Source: Salvelinus alpinus
Taxonomy: Eukaryota; Chordata; Actinopteri; Salmoniformes; Salmonidae
Length of the DNA stretch: 64,000 bases
Direction of reading: 5' to 3'
NCBI RefSeq assembly: GCF_045679555.1
Contig: NC_092099.1
Coordinates: 8,552,576 to 8,616,575, forward strand
Shown: piece after piece, positions 23,525 to 34,363 of the stretch
Position numbering within the stretch: the first letter of the stretch is position 1
Layout: every line of letters begins with the position of its first letter
Translations under genes and position numbers: made by a program
Notes under the pieces: generated by a model
Database searches by the model: none
Told to the model about the DNA's origin: nothing
The model's input: the letters and a program-made list of their open reading frames with translations, nothing else

Positions 23525-25560
23525 TTACGTTTAGCACTAACTTCAGTTAGTGCTAAATACGGCTGCTAGAATCCTGACTAGAACCAAGAAATTTGATCAT
23601 ATTACTCCAGTGCTAGCTTCCCTACACTGGCTTCCTGTTAAGGCAAGGGCTGATTTCAAGGTTTTACTGTTAACCTATAAAGCGTTACATGGGCTTGCTC
23701 CTACCTATCTTTCCGAGTTGGTCCTGCCGTACATACCAATACGTACGCTACGGTCACAAGACGCAGGCCTCCTAATTGTCCCTAGAATTTCTAAGCAAAC
23801 AGCGGGAGGCAGGGCTTTCTCCTATAGATCTCCATTTTTATGGAACAGTCTGCCTACCCATGTGAGAGACGCAGACTCGGTCTCAACCTTTAAGTCTTTA
23901 CTGAAGACTTATCTCTTCAGTAGGTCATATGATTGAGTGTAGTCTGGCCCAGGAGTGTGAAGGTGAACGGAAAGGCTCTGGAGCAACGAACCGCCCTTGC
24001 TGTCTCTGCCAGGCCGGTTCCCCTCTCTCCACTGAGATTCTCTGCCTCTAACCCTGTTACAGGGGCTGAGTCACTGGCTTGCTGGTGCTCTTTCATGCCG
24101 TCCCTAGGAGGGGTGCGTCACTTGAGTGGGTTGAGTTACTGACGTGATCTTCCTGTCTGGGTTGGCGCCCCCCCTTGGTTTGTGCTGTGGTGGAGACCTT
24201 TGTGGGCTATACTCGGCCTTGTCTCAGGATTGTAAGTTGGTGGTTGAGGATTTCCCTCTAGTGGTGCGGGGGCTGTGCTTTGGCAAAGTGGGTGGGGTTA
24301 TATCCTTCCTATTTGGCCCTGTCCGGGGGTTTCTTCGGATGGGGCCACAGTGTCTCCTGACCGCTCCTGTCTCAGCCTCCAGTATTTATGCTGCAGTAGT
24401 TTGTGTCGGGGGGCTAGGGTCAGTTGGTTACCTGGAGTACTTCTCCTGTCTTATCCAGTGTCCTGTGTGAATTTAAGTATGCTCTCTCTAATTCTCTCGT
24501 TCTCTCTTTCTCTCTGAGAACCTGAGCCCTAGGACCATACGTCAGGACTACCGGGCATGATGACACCTTGCTGTCCCCAGTCCGCCTGGCCTTGCTGCTA
24601 TTCCAGTTTCAACTGTTCTGCCTGCGGTTACGGAACCCCTACCTGTCCCAGACCTGCTGTTTTCAACTCTTAATGATCGGCTATGAAAAGCCAACTGAGA
24701 TTTATTCCTGATTATTATTTGACCATGCTTGTCATTTATGAACATTTTGAAAATCTTGGCTCTCTCTAATTTTCTCCTTCTCTCTTTCTTTCTCTCGGAG
24801 GACCTGAGCCCTAGGACCATACGTCGGGACTACCGGCCGTGGTGACTCCTTGCTGTCCCCAGTCCGCCTGGCCTTGCTGCTATTCCAGTTTCAACTGTTC
24901 TGCCTGCGGTTATGGAACCCCTACCTGTCCCAGACCTGCTGTTTTCAACTCTTAATGATCGGCTATGAAAAGCCAACTGAGATTTATTCCTGATTATTAT
25001 TTGACCATGCTTGTCATTTATGGAAATTTTGAAAATCTTGGCTCTCTCTAATTTTTTCCTTCTCTCTTTCTTTCTCTCGGAGGACCTGGGCCCTAGGACC
25101 ATGCGTCGGGACTGCCGCCCGTGGTGACTCCTTGCTGTCCCCAGTCCGCCTGGCCTTGCTGCTATTCCAGTTTCAGCTGTTCTGCCTGCGGTTATGGAAC
25201 CGCCACCTGTCCCAGACCTGTTGTTTTTCAACTCTTGATGATCGGCTATGAAAAGCCAACTGAAAATTATTCATGATTATTATTTGACCATGCTTGTCAC
25301 TTATGAACATTTTTGAACATCTTGGCATAGTTCTGTTATAATCTCCACCCGGCACAGCCAGAAGAGGACTGGCCACCCCTCATAGCCTGGTTCCTCTCTA
25401 GGTTTCTTCCTAGGTTTTGGCCTTTCTAGGGAGTTTTTCCTAGCCACCGTGCTTCTACACCTGCATTACTAGCTGTTTGGGGTTTTAGGCTGGGTGTCTG
25501 TACAGCACTTCGAGATATTAGCTGATGTACGAAGGGCTATATAAAATAAAATTGATTGAA
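23525..25560 (+). mobile_element. L2-type LINE, 5'-truncated, copy 1 (inside the hAT element)
   Basis: The ORF at 23550-23936 is the C-terminus of an L2 reverse transcriptase protein: HITPVLASLHWLPVKAR, YLSELVLPYIP, LRSQDAGLL and LWNSLPTHVRDADSVSTFKS. A long 3' region contains three tandem copies of a unit of about 281 bp (starting near 24516, 24798 and 25079). The end is GATATTAGCTGATGTACGAAGG ... AAATTGATTGA. Confidence 0.85.
24516..25320. repeat. three tandem ~281-bp units in the L2 3' region
   Basis: Each unit has CCTAGGACCATRCGTC, CTTGCTGTCCCCAGTCCGCC, GACCTGYTGTTTTC and TTGACCATGCTTGTCA at the same spacing. The inverted L2 copy at 38985-40445 has only two units. Confidence 0.85.
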
Positions 25561-26819
25561 AATTGATTGATTGGTCAAGTAAGGAAGACATCCTCTTCTG
25601 GAAACCACTCGAAACCAGGACAACAGGAGATCATTTTTTAAAGTACTGGATAGCTTTGTGACATAAAATGGACTTTGGTGTTCAAAATGTGTTGGTATCT
25701 CTGATGGCGCAAAAACCATGACAGGGAGACAGTGGGGCGGTAATGCGCGTGCAAGCAGTTGCTCCCGACGCCACTTGGGACCACTACAGCATCCACCGAG
25801 AGAATCTTGCTGCCAAAGGAATGCCTGACAGCTTGAAAGACGTTTTGGACACTACAGTGAAAATGGTTAACTTTGTTAAAGCAAGGCCACTGAACTCTCA
25901 TGTATGTTCTGCACTATGCAATGATATGGGCAGCGACCATGTAACGCTTTTACAACATACAGAAGTGCACTGGTTATCAAGGGGCAAAGTATTAACACGT
26001 TTTTTGAATTGAGAGACGAGCTTAAAGTTTTCTTTACTGACCATAATTTTCACTCGTCGCTTGCATGATGACGGGTTTCTCACACGACTGGCCTATTTGG
26101 GTGATGTTTTTTCTCGCCTGAATGATCTGAATCTATGATTACAGGGACTCTCCGCAACTATATTAAATGTGGGGGACAAAATTGAGGCTATGATTAAGAA
26201 GTTGGAGCTCTTCTCTGTGCATTAAGGACAACACACAGGTCTTTCCAGCATTATATGATTTGTTGTGTGCAAATGAACTCAAGCTTACGGGCAACTCAAA
26301 TGTGATACAGCGAAGCATCCGAGTGAGTTGGGTACGCAATTACGCAGGTACTTTCCCGAAACGGATGACACAAACAACTGGATTCGTTATCCCTTCCATG
26401 CCCTGCCTCCAGTCCACTTACCGATATCTGAACAAGAGAGCCTCATCGATATTGCAACAAGCTGTTCTGTAAAAATTGAATTTAATCAGAAGCCACTGCC
26501 AGATTTCTGGATTGGAATGCGCTCAGAGTATCCTGCCTTGGCAAATCGTGCTGTTATTGTATAGTGTGTGTGGCAGACTTACAATGATGGAGAAAAAAAC
26601 ATTTGAGAGTGCGCTGACCCTAGTGCTAGAGGGGGTACGCGGGTTGAACGTTTGAAGGGGTACGGGACTATAAAAAGTTTGGGAACCACTGATATACATG
26701 ATCAACAATTAGTAAATCTGCACCATAATAAGATTAGAATTGTACACAATTCATTCAGGGATATACATGTTGACCAAAAGTTGTGTGTTTTGTATAGGAT
26801 TCATACATTTAGGCCGGGA

Positions 26820-27014
26820 TTTAGGGCTGGATTCAATCCGTATCACTGAAGTATCGAGGAAGAGTCACGTTATAGTTCGATTGAAAATTAAAGGCAATGT
26901 GCCCGCATTCGCCGAGACTGCATTTACGGTAAACGCTACGTGTCGGCTCAATCGGAAATTACCTTAACATTTTACTGCGGCTCTTCGCGTTACGGATTGA
27001 GTCCAGCCCTAACG
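26820..27014. mobile_element. MITE with ~20-bp terminal inverted repeats
   Basis: AGGGCTGGATTCAATCCGTA at the left and TACGGATTGAGTCCAGCCCT at the right; the interior is partly palindromic; no coding. Confidence 0.85.
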
Positions 27015-28295
27015 TTTACAATGAATGTGATTTCTGCAAACGATGCGGAAATAGCCTTTAACAGGCACATTTTTGGCTCTATAGTGTACTGCCCTATAAG
27101 TCCTGGCCCTACTGTCCACCCTGAACCTTTATTTACATTATTTTGAAAGCCATATATCTTTTCAATTCTTCCCATACTCTTCAACCAAAATATATTCGTA
27201 ACTTCTACTATATAAGAGACATGGGGGTCAAGCAAGTGGTACTGCTAAGTAACTAAAGAAATTGACATTTGATAGGATCTTTATGTGTACTTCAATATAG
27301 CATGGACCTTCGTGGACTGAAGGACTGAGGTCAGGTGGAGTGGAGTGTCAGTATCTGACTTGAGTGTCTGACGACTAATGAAAGGGTTGCCAGATGACAA
27401 CACAAAGGCTAGATTAGGATTGCAAAATGTGTAACTTTCCCCAAATTTCCAGGATTTCCATTTTGGATTCTCTGCTCTTTCCCTCCTGATTCTAGGAACC
27501 TTCCAACCGGGTTATCGAAAACCTGGGTTTTTTGGGAAACCTGGGTTTTTTGGGAAAGTAACAGGAATTTTTGCAAACCTGTGTGTGATCACAGACAAAT
27601 ATCCAGAGGCAAAAGTCACAGACAGGAATCTAAAGAATTATCTTATTGCTTCCCCATTTTAATTGCTTCCTGGATGTACCTGTTCTACCATTGTGCTGTC
27701 ATACAGGTCATGCTCATCTAGTTGTAGGCCTACCCCAGACTTTGTGCGTCCTATAGGTTATCAACTGGTGAAGAGTGATCAGAATTAATCATTGTCATAC
27801 TGTATATAAATCATATTCATCAATTAATTTATGTTACAATGAGTTCAATCATGCTATACGATTAACCATTCTAAACATTATTCTGTTTTCATAACACTTA
27901 AAATGGAAATTGGAAATTACATGCATGGATATCAAGTTAGGATTCCACTCTACAATGCCGTCATTATTAATGATCTGTAATTCTTTTCTAATTTGGAAAT
28001 ATGATTGAGTTTGCTAGTGCAATTTCAATTTCTTTGTTTCGTAGTGATGACTGGAATGAGGTAAAGGCCCCTGTACTATGAAATGAAAGGAGGTATATAC
28101 AATAGAGGCTCAGTTGGTAAAGTAGCAACGGTCATCAAAATTGTGAAAAGGTTTTAAAAACAATTCTAATAAATGCAACAGTTGGACAATGGATTATTTT
28201 TTTCAGTTATTGACTGAATTATAGCTCATGCAATTGTTTACTGGCACGGATAAATAATGGAGTTCGTTTTTTCTTAGAACGCACTTATATATACA
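27015..28295. other. intergenic sequence, nothing firm
   Basis: Only a small tandem GGAAACCTGGGTTTTTTG duplication at about 27520-27560 stands out. No gene seen. Confidence 0.4.
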
Positions 28296-28815
28296 CTAAC
28301 TGTACAAAACATTATGCAAAACTTCCTAATATTGAGTTGCACCCTCTTTTGCCCTCAGAACAGCCTCAATTCGTCGGGGCAAGGACTACAAAGTGTCGAA
28401 AGCGCTCCACAGGGATGCTTGCCCATGTCAACTCCAATGCTTCCCACAGTTGTGTCAAGTTGGCTGGATGTTCTTTGGTGGTGGACCATTCTTAATACAC
28501 ACGGGACACTGTTGAGCATGAAAAACCCAGCAGCGTTGCAATTCTTGACACACTCAAACCAGGGCGCCTGGCACCTACTACGATACTCCGTTCAAAAGGC
28601 ACTTACATCTTTTGTCTTCCCCATCCACCATCTGAATGGTACACATACGCAATCCATGTCTCAAGGTTTAAAAATCCTTCTTTAATCTGTCTCCTCTCCA
28701 TCTACACTGATTAAGTGGATGTAATAGGTGACATCAATAAGGTATCATAGCTTTCACCTGGATTCACCTAGTCAGTCTGTTATGGAAAGAGAAGGTGTTT
28801 TGTATACTCAGTGTA
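28296..28815 (+). mobile_element. short non-autonomous salmonid repeat (MITE), copy 2
   Basis: Begins ACTGTACAAAACATTATGCA and ends TTTTGTATACTCAGTGTA, with the body shared with 8443-8940. The ends look like Tc1-type TIRs. Confidence 0.78.
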
Positions 28816-29178
28816 CATTCCCTAATGCTATCAGGTATTTGTTTTATATTTTGTGTTCAAATGAAGAAAATTGTATATGGCTCATTTACATAAATGCACT
28901 GGGTGTATTTGCATATATGAAGACATTAACATAAAGGGGTGGGCAAAAACTTCTTCTGTCTAGGCCTAACTGCACTCACCTCAACTATCTAGACTGACTC
29001 ATTACTTACTGTTGTTGTGTGTCAATAGCAGGAAAACCCTCAAATTAAAAATCAACAAGCTTGGCTTTAGATTACACATACTTATCTATACATACTCTAC
29101 ATTGCTTGCGAGATCAGACAATCAGACACTATAATGCAAGTTCATTTTTGGAAGTTGCTTTCATTTCAGCACTTCTAA

Positions 29179-30360
29179 TACACTATATACTGTATGCAAA
29201 AGTATGTGGAAACCACTTCAAATGAGTGGATTTGGCTATTTCAGCCACACCCATTGCTGACAAGTGTACAAAATCGAGCACACAGCCATGCCATCTCCAT
29301 AGACAAGCGTTGGCAGTAGAATGGTCTTCCTGAAGAGCCGAAGAGCTCAGTGACTTTCAAAGTGGCACCATCATAGGATCATAGTCAGTTCGTGAAACTT
29401 CTGCCGTGCTAGAGCTTCCCCGGTCAACGGTAAGTGATGTTATTGTGAAGTGGAAACGTCTAGGTGCAACAACGGCTCAGCTGCGAAGTGGTAGGCCACA
29501 CAAGCTCACAGAACGCTCACTACCAAGTTCGAAACTGCCTCTGGTAACAACACCAGCACAAGAACTGTTTGTCTGGAGCATCATGAAATGGGTTTCAATG
29601 GTCGAGCAGCCCCACACAAGCTTAAGATCACCATGCGCAATGCCAAGCGTTGGCAGGAGTGGTGTAAAGTTTGCCGCCATTGCACTCTGAGCAGTGGAAA
29701 CGCGTTCTCTGGAGTGATGAATCACGCTTCACCATCTGACAGTCTGACGGACTGGGTTTGGCAGATGCCAGGAGAACGCTACCTGCCCCAATGCATAGTG
29801 CCAACTGTAAAGCTTGGTGGAGGAGGAATAATGTTCCTGGGCTGTTTTTCATGGTTCGGGCTAGGCCCTTTAGTTCCAGTGAAGGGAAATTTTAATGTTA
29901 CAGCATATAATGACATTTTAGACAATTCGGTGCTTCCAACTTTGTGGCAACAGTTTGTGGGGAGGCCCTTTCCTGTTTCAGCATGACAATGCCCCCGTGC
30001 ACAAAGCGAGGTCCACACAGAAATGGTTTGCTGAGATTGTTGTGGAAGAACTTGACTGGCCTGAACAAAGCTCTGACCTCAACTCCATCGAACACCTTTG
30101 GGATGAATTGGAATACCGACTACATGCCAGGCCTAATTTCCCAACATCAGTGCCCAACCTCACTAATCCTCTTGTGGCTGATTGGAAGCAAGTCCCTGCA
30201 GCAAATATTCCAACATCTAGTGGAATGCCTTCCCAGAATAGTGGAGGCTGTTTTAGCAGCAAAGGGGGGAACCAACTGCACATTAATGCCCATGATTTTG
30301 GAATGAGATGTTTGACGACAGGTGTCCACATACATTTGTGTAGTGTACCATGTAGTGTAT
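29179..30360 (+). mobile_element. Tc1-like transposon (TACACTATAT family), broken transposase
   Basis: Left end TACACTATATACTGTATG, right end ...CATGTAGTGTA. Plus-strand fragments: HTH with TERS (29406-29690), WSxVMNH near the first Asp (about 29715), [18 protein letters not shown] with the second Asp and SSDLNSIEHLWDELE with the Glu (29955-30362). Frameshifts separate the pieces. Confidence 0.88.
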
Positions 30361-30609
30361 GATAACATTTCAACTGTAGCAAATTATAACTTTTTTCAAT
30401 TCCACAAGAAAACAAAGACAATGTATCCCATTAAGCCCATTTCAGCCATAACCAGGGTGTGTTTGACAGAACCTTCCATGGTCATAACGTTAACGGGAAA
30501 AAACGACAGGCACAAGCAAGAGAATGAAAGAAAGTGTTCCAGAAGGAAGTGAAAAGTGGATTTTTTCACCACTCAAAAACAGGAAATGAATGGCTGAAAA
30601 AGACAGATC

Positions 30610-30775
30610 CTCAGGTTGGAGGGGCATGCATGTTGCAAGGTAAAGCATGGCGCTTTGAACCTCAGGTTTGTGGGTTCGATTCCTACTGGGGCCACCCATA
30701 CCAAAATGTATGCATGATCTACTGTAAATTGCTTTGGATAAAGCGCCTGCTAAATGGCATATATTATGAAAGCTG
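30610..30775 (+). mobile_element. tRNA-derived SINE
   Basis: Box B-like GGGTTCGATTC at about 30672, then ATGTATGCATGATCTACTGT and the tail TTTGGATAAAGCGCCTGCTAAATGGCA, typical of fish tRNA-SINEs that borrow an L2-like tail. Confidence 0.75.
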
Positions 30776-30939
30776 AATAGGTATCTAGGTCGAAAATTCA
30801 CAGTAGATCACAGCAGTCTGAAAATAACTATATTCTTCTTCTTCAAAAAAAAAAAATATATATACATATCTTTCTTTCACACTCTTAAACAGTAAAGACA
30901 ACATATCTCCCATACAAAGAGCTAATCCAAATCTAATCT

Positions 30940-31085
30940 CTTATAATTTCGATATTTTTATTTTGGGGATTTGTGTGTATTGTTCGGTATTACTGCACTG
31001 TTGGAGCGAGAAGCATAAGCATTTCGCTGCACCTGCGCTAACATCAGCAAAATATGTGTACGCGACCAATACAATTGTATTTGTT
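30940..31085 (+). mobile_element. 3' tail of a LINE-like repeat
   Basis: GTATTACTGCACTGTTGGAG, AAGCATTTCGCTGCACC and GACCAATACAATTGTATTTG form a tail shape common in salmonid LINE insertions; family not assigned. Confidence 0.55.
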
Positions 31086-31275
31086 CTCGTTTCACCATGG
31101 TACTGAAACGCTAGCATGCTACAGTATGCTTTTGATATTTGGAGCACACTGGTAGACCTTAATAACACCCTAAGTGTTCCTAGATACACTGTTGTTTGAT
31201 CATAGCATTAAGAAAAATTACACATCACTGTACAGGAAAAATACATCTTCAATCTCATCTCGGTCTATCATCACC

Positions 31276-31626
31276 TGTCACGATCGTCTTGAGGTGAAAG
31301 AGTGGACCAAGGCGCAGCGTGATAATTATACATCTTCTTTTATTTTAACAAAGACGTAACACGAACGAAATACTTACAAACTAAACAAAACAACCGTGAA
31401 GCTACAAAACGAAAGTGCACACACACGCTACTAACGTATTGACATAGACAATTACCCACAACCTGTCAAATGCCTATGGCTGCCTTAAATATGGCTCCCA
31501 ATCAGAGACAATGAAAGACAGCTGTCTCTGATTGAGAACCACTCAGGCAACCATAGACATACCTAGACACCTACACTGAACACAACCCCATAAACTCTAC
31601 CAAAACCCCCTAATACAATACAACCA
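31276..31626 (-). mobile_element. truncated LTR, minus orientation
   Basis: TGTCACGATCGTC at the left is the complement of an LTR end in CGATCGTGACA. CGCTGCGCCTTGGTC (complement), AATAAA (complement at 31339-31344), the U3 hairpin (31494-31540) and ATATTTAAGG (complement) follow in the expected order. The LTR's 5' part is missing where the SINE begins. Confidence 0.85.
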
Positions 31627-31828
31627 CCCGGGCGCGAACCAGGGACCCTCTGCACACATCAACAACAGTCACCCACGAAGCATCATCACCCATCGCTCCA
31701 CAATAACTGCGGCCCTTGCAGAGCAAGGGGAACCACTACTTCAAGGTCTCAAAGCGAGTGACGTCACCGTTTGAAAGGCTATTAGCGCGCACCACCGCTA
31801 ACTAGCTAGCCATTTCACATCGGTTACA
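31627..31828 (-). mobile_element. SINE-like 202-bp repeat, unit 1
   Basis: On the minus strand it runs from TGTAACCGATGTGAAATGG to CCTGGTTCGCGCCCGGG. The end resembles a tRNA box B (GGTTCGCGCC). Unit 2 at 31929-32130 is nearly identical. Confidence 0.75.
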
Positions 31829-31928
31829 TTCACCCCCCTTTCGACCTCCTCCTTTTCCGCAGCAACCAGTGATCCGGGTCAACAGCATCAATGTAACAGT
31901 TTAACTTTAGTCCGTCCCCTCGCCCCGA

Positions 31929-32130
31929 CCCGGGCGCGAACCAGGGACCCTCTGCACACATCAACAACAGTCACCCACGAAGCATCGTTACCCATCGCTC
32001 CACAAAAGCCACGGCTCTTGCAGAGCAAGGGGAACCACTACTTCAAGGTCTCAAAGCGAGTGACGTCACCGTTTGAAAGGCTATTAGCGCGCACCACCGC
32101 TAACTAGCTAGCCATTTCACATCGGTTACA
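31929..32130 (-). mobile_element. SINE-like 202-bp repeat, unit 2, abutting gene B
   Basis: Same 202 bp as unit 1 with a few substitutions and the same strand. Its minus-strand start TGTAACC lies directly after the TAG at 32131-32133 that follows gene B's last codons. The ~100 bp spacer holds GTAACAGTTTAACTTTAG-like sequence (complement). Confidence 0.8.
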
Positions 32131-32157
32131 CTAGTCGTCCTCAGACGTAGGAGGAGC

Positions 32158-32265
32158 TTAAGGGATTTCCTCTAGGAAGCATTCCCTGAAGAAGGTCATG
32201 ACAGAGTTCAGCATGTACTGTCGACTCTTCACAGAGTCAATGTTGTGGCCTTCGTCTGGGAAGAT
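32158..32265 (-). pseudogene. gene B terminal exon, shortened tail
   Basis: It starts after CCCTAG and encodes IFPDEGHNIDSVKSRQYM, then FFRECFLEEIP, and stops with TAA at 32158-32160. Eight more codons (APPTSEDD) follow in frame before a TAG at 32131-32133. This resembles a lost acidic tail, and the SINE copy begins immediately beyond that TAG. Confidence 0.85.
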
Positions 32266-32269
32266 CTAG

Positions 32270-33285
32270 GGAATAGAGAAATAAATAATTGTTCATTATG
32301 GTTATATTGAATTCTATAGCAGAGCAGCTTTATCTGGGTGTTAGGTGACGCGATAAACAATGGACACGATGCGAGAATATACATTTAAAAATGCAGTAAA
32401 CTTCAATAATGTGGTCATCAAAATACATAAATCCTTTGAAAACATGTGGCAGTTATGATATTTATGTGATATGAGCCCAAATGTAAAGCAAATTTGTGGG
32501 ATAGCTCTTTTTGTGAAACCTGCAAAATCGGTGCGTTTATATCGGTTTATATCGTTTATATAGGTATTCCTTATTAACCTACCAGAGTAAGATCGATGTG
32601 AGATTGTATTGCCAAGAAGTATGGGAAAGTCCTGAGAGTGTTTCACGATCATCTGACATCTCTTGAATAAAATATTAGGTAAAACTTTATTCCTTCGCTT
32701 CCGTCATTCGGATGTTTTCAGAGACACACAAAAAAAAAATAACAGGTTACAAAGTAGAGCTTTGTAGCTATGTTTTGATGTATAGGTTGTCAGGGATTGG
32801 TCCAAATTCACATTTCACCACCCCCATTTCCATGACGAGTGCTAGCTTGATAGCTGTGTGCGAGTTCCTGATGCCGTTCACTGAGGCAACGAGCCTGGCA
32901 AGAGGCAGCCCTGCGCGGGGTTGGCTGTATTGTGCACCAGCTGCAAATTTCATGATTGATGTTTTTATTCTTTCAAGTATATACTAATAGAATTCAGTGG
33001 CTAAAACCCTACAATAGATTTTTTTTAAACAGCTAAATACCAGTGAATTGAAAATGTGTCCCATCTATCTTTCTGTGCAGCTGGCTAGCGAGAGGCTCAC
33101 ACCTTCTCTACTGTGCCTAGGCAAATTATTTGCTGCAGTTTATCCTCCCATCACCAGAGTAACTCATCAACACCAAAAATAACATTACAATGTAACTCAA
33201 CTCAAGTGTAAACCTACTTTAGAAGTAAGCTATGTTATTAGATTAGTAGCCCTCTATGTTACAGTTCAGATTTAGTGAGAAGTGT
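32270..33285. other. last intron of gene B, unassigned part
   Basis: No exon or clear repeat recognised on either strand. Confidence 0.4.
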
Positions 33286-33287
33286 GC

Positions 33288-33655
33288 ATCTGTGTTAGGC
33301 TGTGTGTGTCTGTGTTAGGCTGGGTGTGTCTGTGTTAGCTATGTGTGATGTGGTGGGGGTACTGAGAAGTGTGTCTGTGTTAGGTTGTGTGTGTCTGTGT
33401 TAGGCTGGGTGTGTCTGTGCTAGGCTGGGTGTGTCCGTGCTAGGCTGGGTGTGTCGGTGCTAGGCTGGGTGGGTGTGTTAGGCTGTGTGTGTGTGTGTTA
33501 CCTATATGTGATGTGATGGGGTACTGAGAAGTGTGTCTGTTAGGCTGTGTGTGTGTGTGTGTTAGCTATGTGTGATGTGGTGGGGGTACTGAGAAGTGTG
33601 TCTGTGTTAGGCTGTGTGTGTTGGTGGGGGTGTGTGTGAGTGTGTGTATTAAGTA
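33288..33655. repeat. GTGTCTGTGTTAGGCTG minisatellite
   Basis: Diverged units of GTGTCTGTGTTAGGCTGGGT-like sequence, with a longer higher-order unit containing GATGTGGTGGGGGTACTGAG repeated three times. Confidence 0.88.
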
Positions 33656-34363
33656 TCACATTTTCATAATGGTGTATTCTAATTTCATAAATTGTTTCAA
33701 ACTCTCTGTTTTGCATAAAGCATGAAGATTTTCATTTTTTTTCATAATATAGCATTTTAATGTAACCATTTTGTATTTTATTTGAATCGTCTCTGTGTTC
33801 TACATCAACCCTGAAAATGTCAAAACAATATGACCACCCTAACTCGAGATATTGGCCAAAACGTGTTGAATTGACTAGGGATTAACATTGACCTGTCCGC
33901 GACCCTTTTGACCTTTTCCGATTTTATTTATTTATTTATTTTACCTTTATTTAACCAGGTAGGCAAATTGAGAACAAGTTCTCATTTACAATTGCGACCT
34001 GGCCAAGATAAAGCAAAGCAGTTCGACACATACAACAACACATAGTTACACATGGAGTAAAACAAACATACAGTCAATAATACAGTGAAAAATAAGTCTA
34101 TATACAATGTGAGCAAGTGAGGTGAGATAAGGGAGGTGAAGGCAAATAAAATATATAAAATATATATATAAATAAATAAAAATGTAAAAAAAGGCCATGG
34201 TGGCGAAGTAAATACAATATAGCAAGTAAAAAAAAACACTGGAATGGTTGGTTTGCAGTGGAAGAAGGTGCAAAGTAGAGATAGAAATAAAGGGGTGCAA
34301 AGGAGCAAAATAAATAAATACAGTAGGTAAAGAGGTAGTTGTTTGGGCTAAATTATAGATGGG

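Larger units (their letters stand above)
22400..26700 (+). mobile_element. hAT-family (ZBED-like) transposon, split and degraded
   Basis: The left part (22862-23500) encodes a BED-type zinc finger (CVICAKVLSHNSMKPSLLHSH with H..KH downstream). The next block reads RVARTGKLHTI, ILPAAADMAGKMLGE and NNTVSQHISDMAGD. After an L2 insertion (about 23525-25560) the protein resumes at 25570-26560 with CVGISDGAK, VQAVAPDATWDHYSIHRE, FVKARPLNS and HTEVHWLSRGKVLTRF. These are the order and motifs of ZBED5/SCAND3-like hAT transposases. Several frameshifts and stops are visible. The right end, TTTGGGAACCACTG at about 26680, is a typical hAT terminus; the left terminus was not resolved. Confidence 0.8.

Noticed and set aside
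24548..25376. Arg/Gly-rich minus-strand frames repeated in the L2 3' region
   Set aside because: They recur only because of the ~281-bp tandem unit and are not coding in the LINE's orientation.
31627..32130. LTR pair (two 202-bp direct repeats) of a tiny retroelement
   Set aside because: Ends are not a TG...CA pair with TSD and the spacer is only ~100 bp; the tRNA-like end fits a SINE better.
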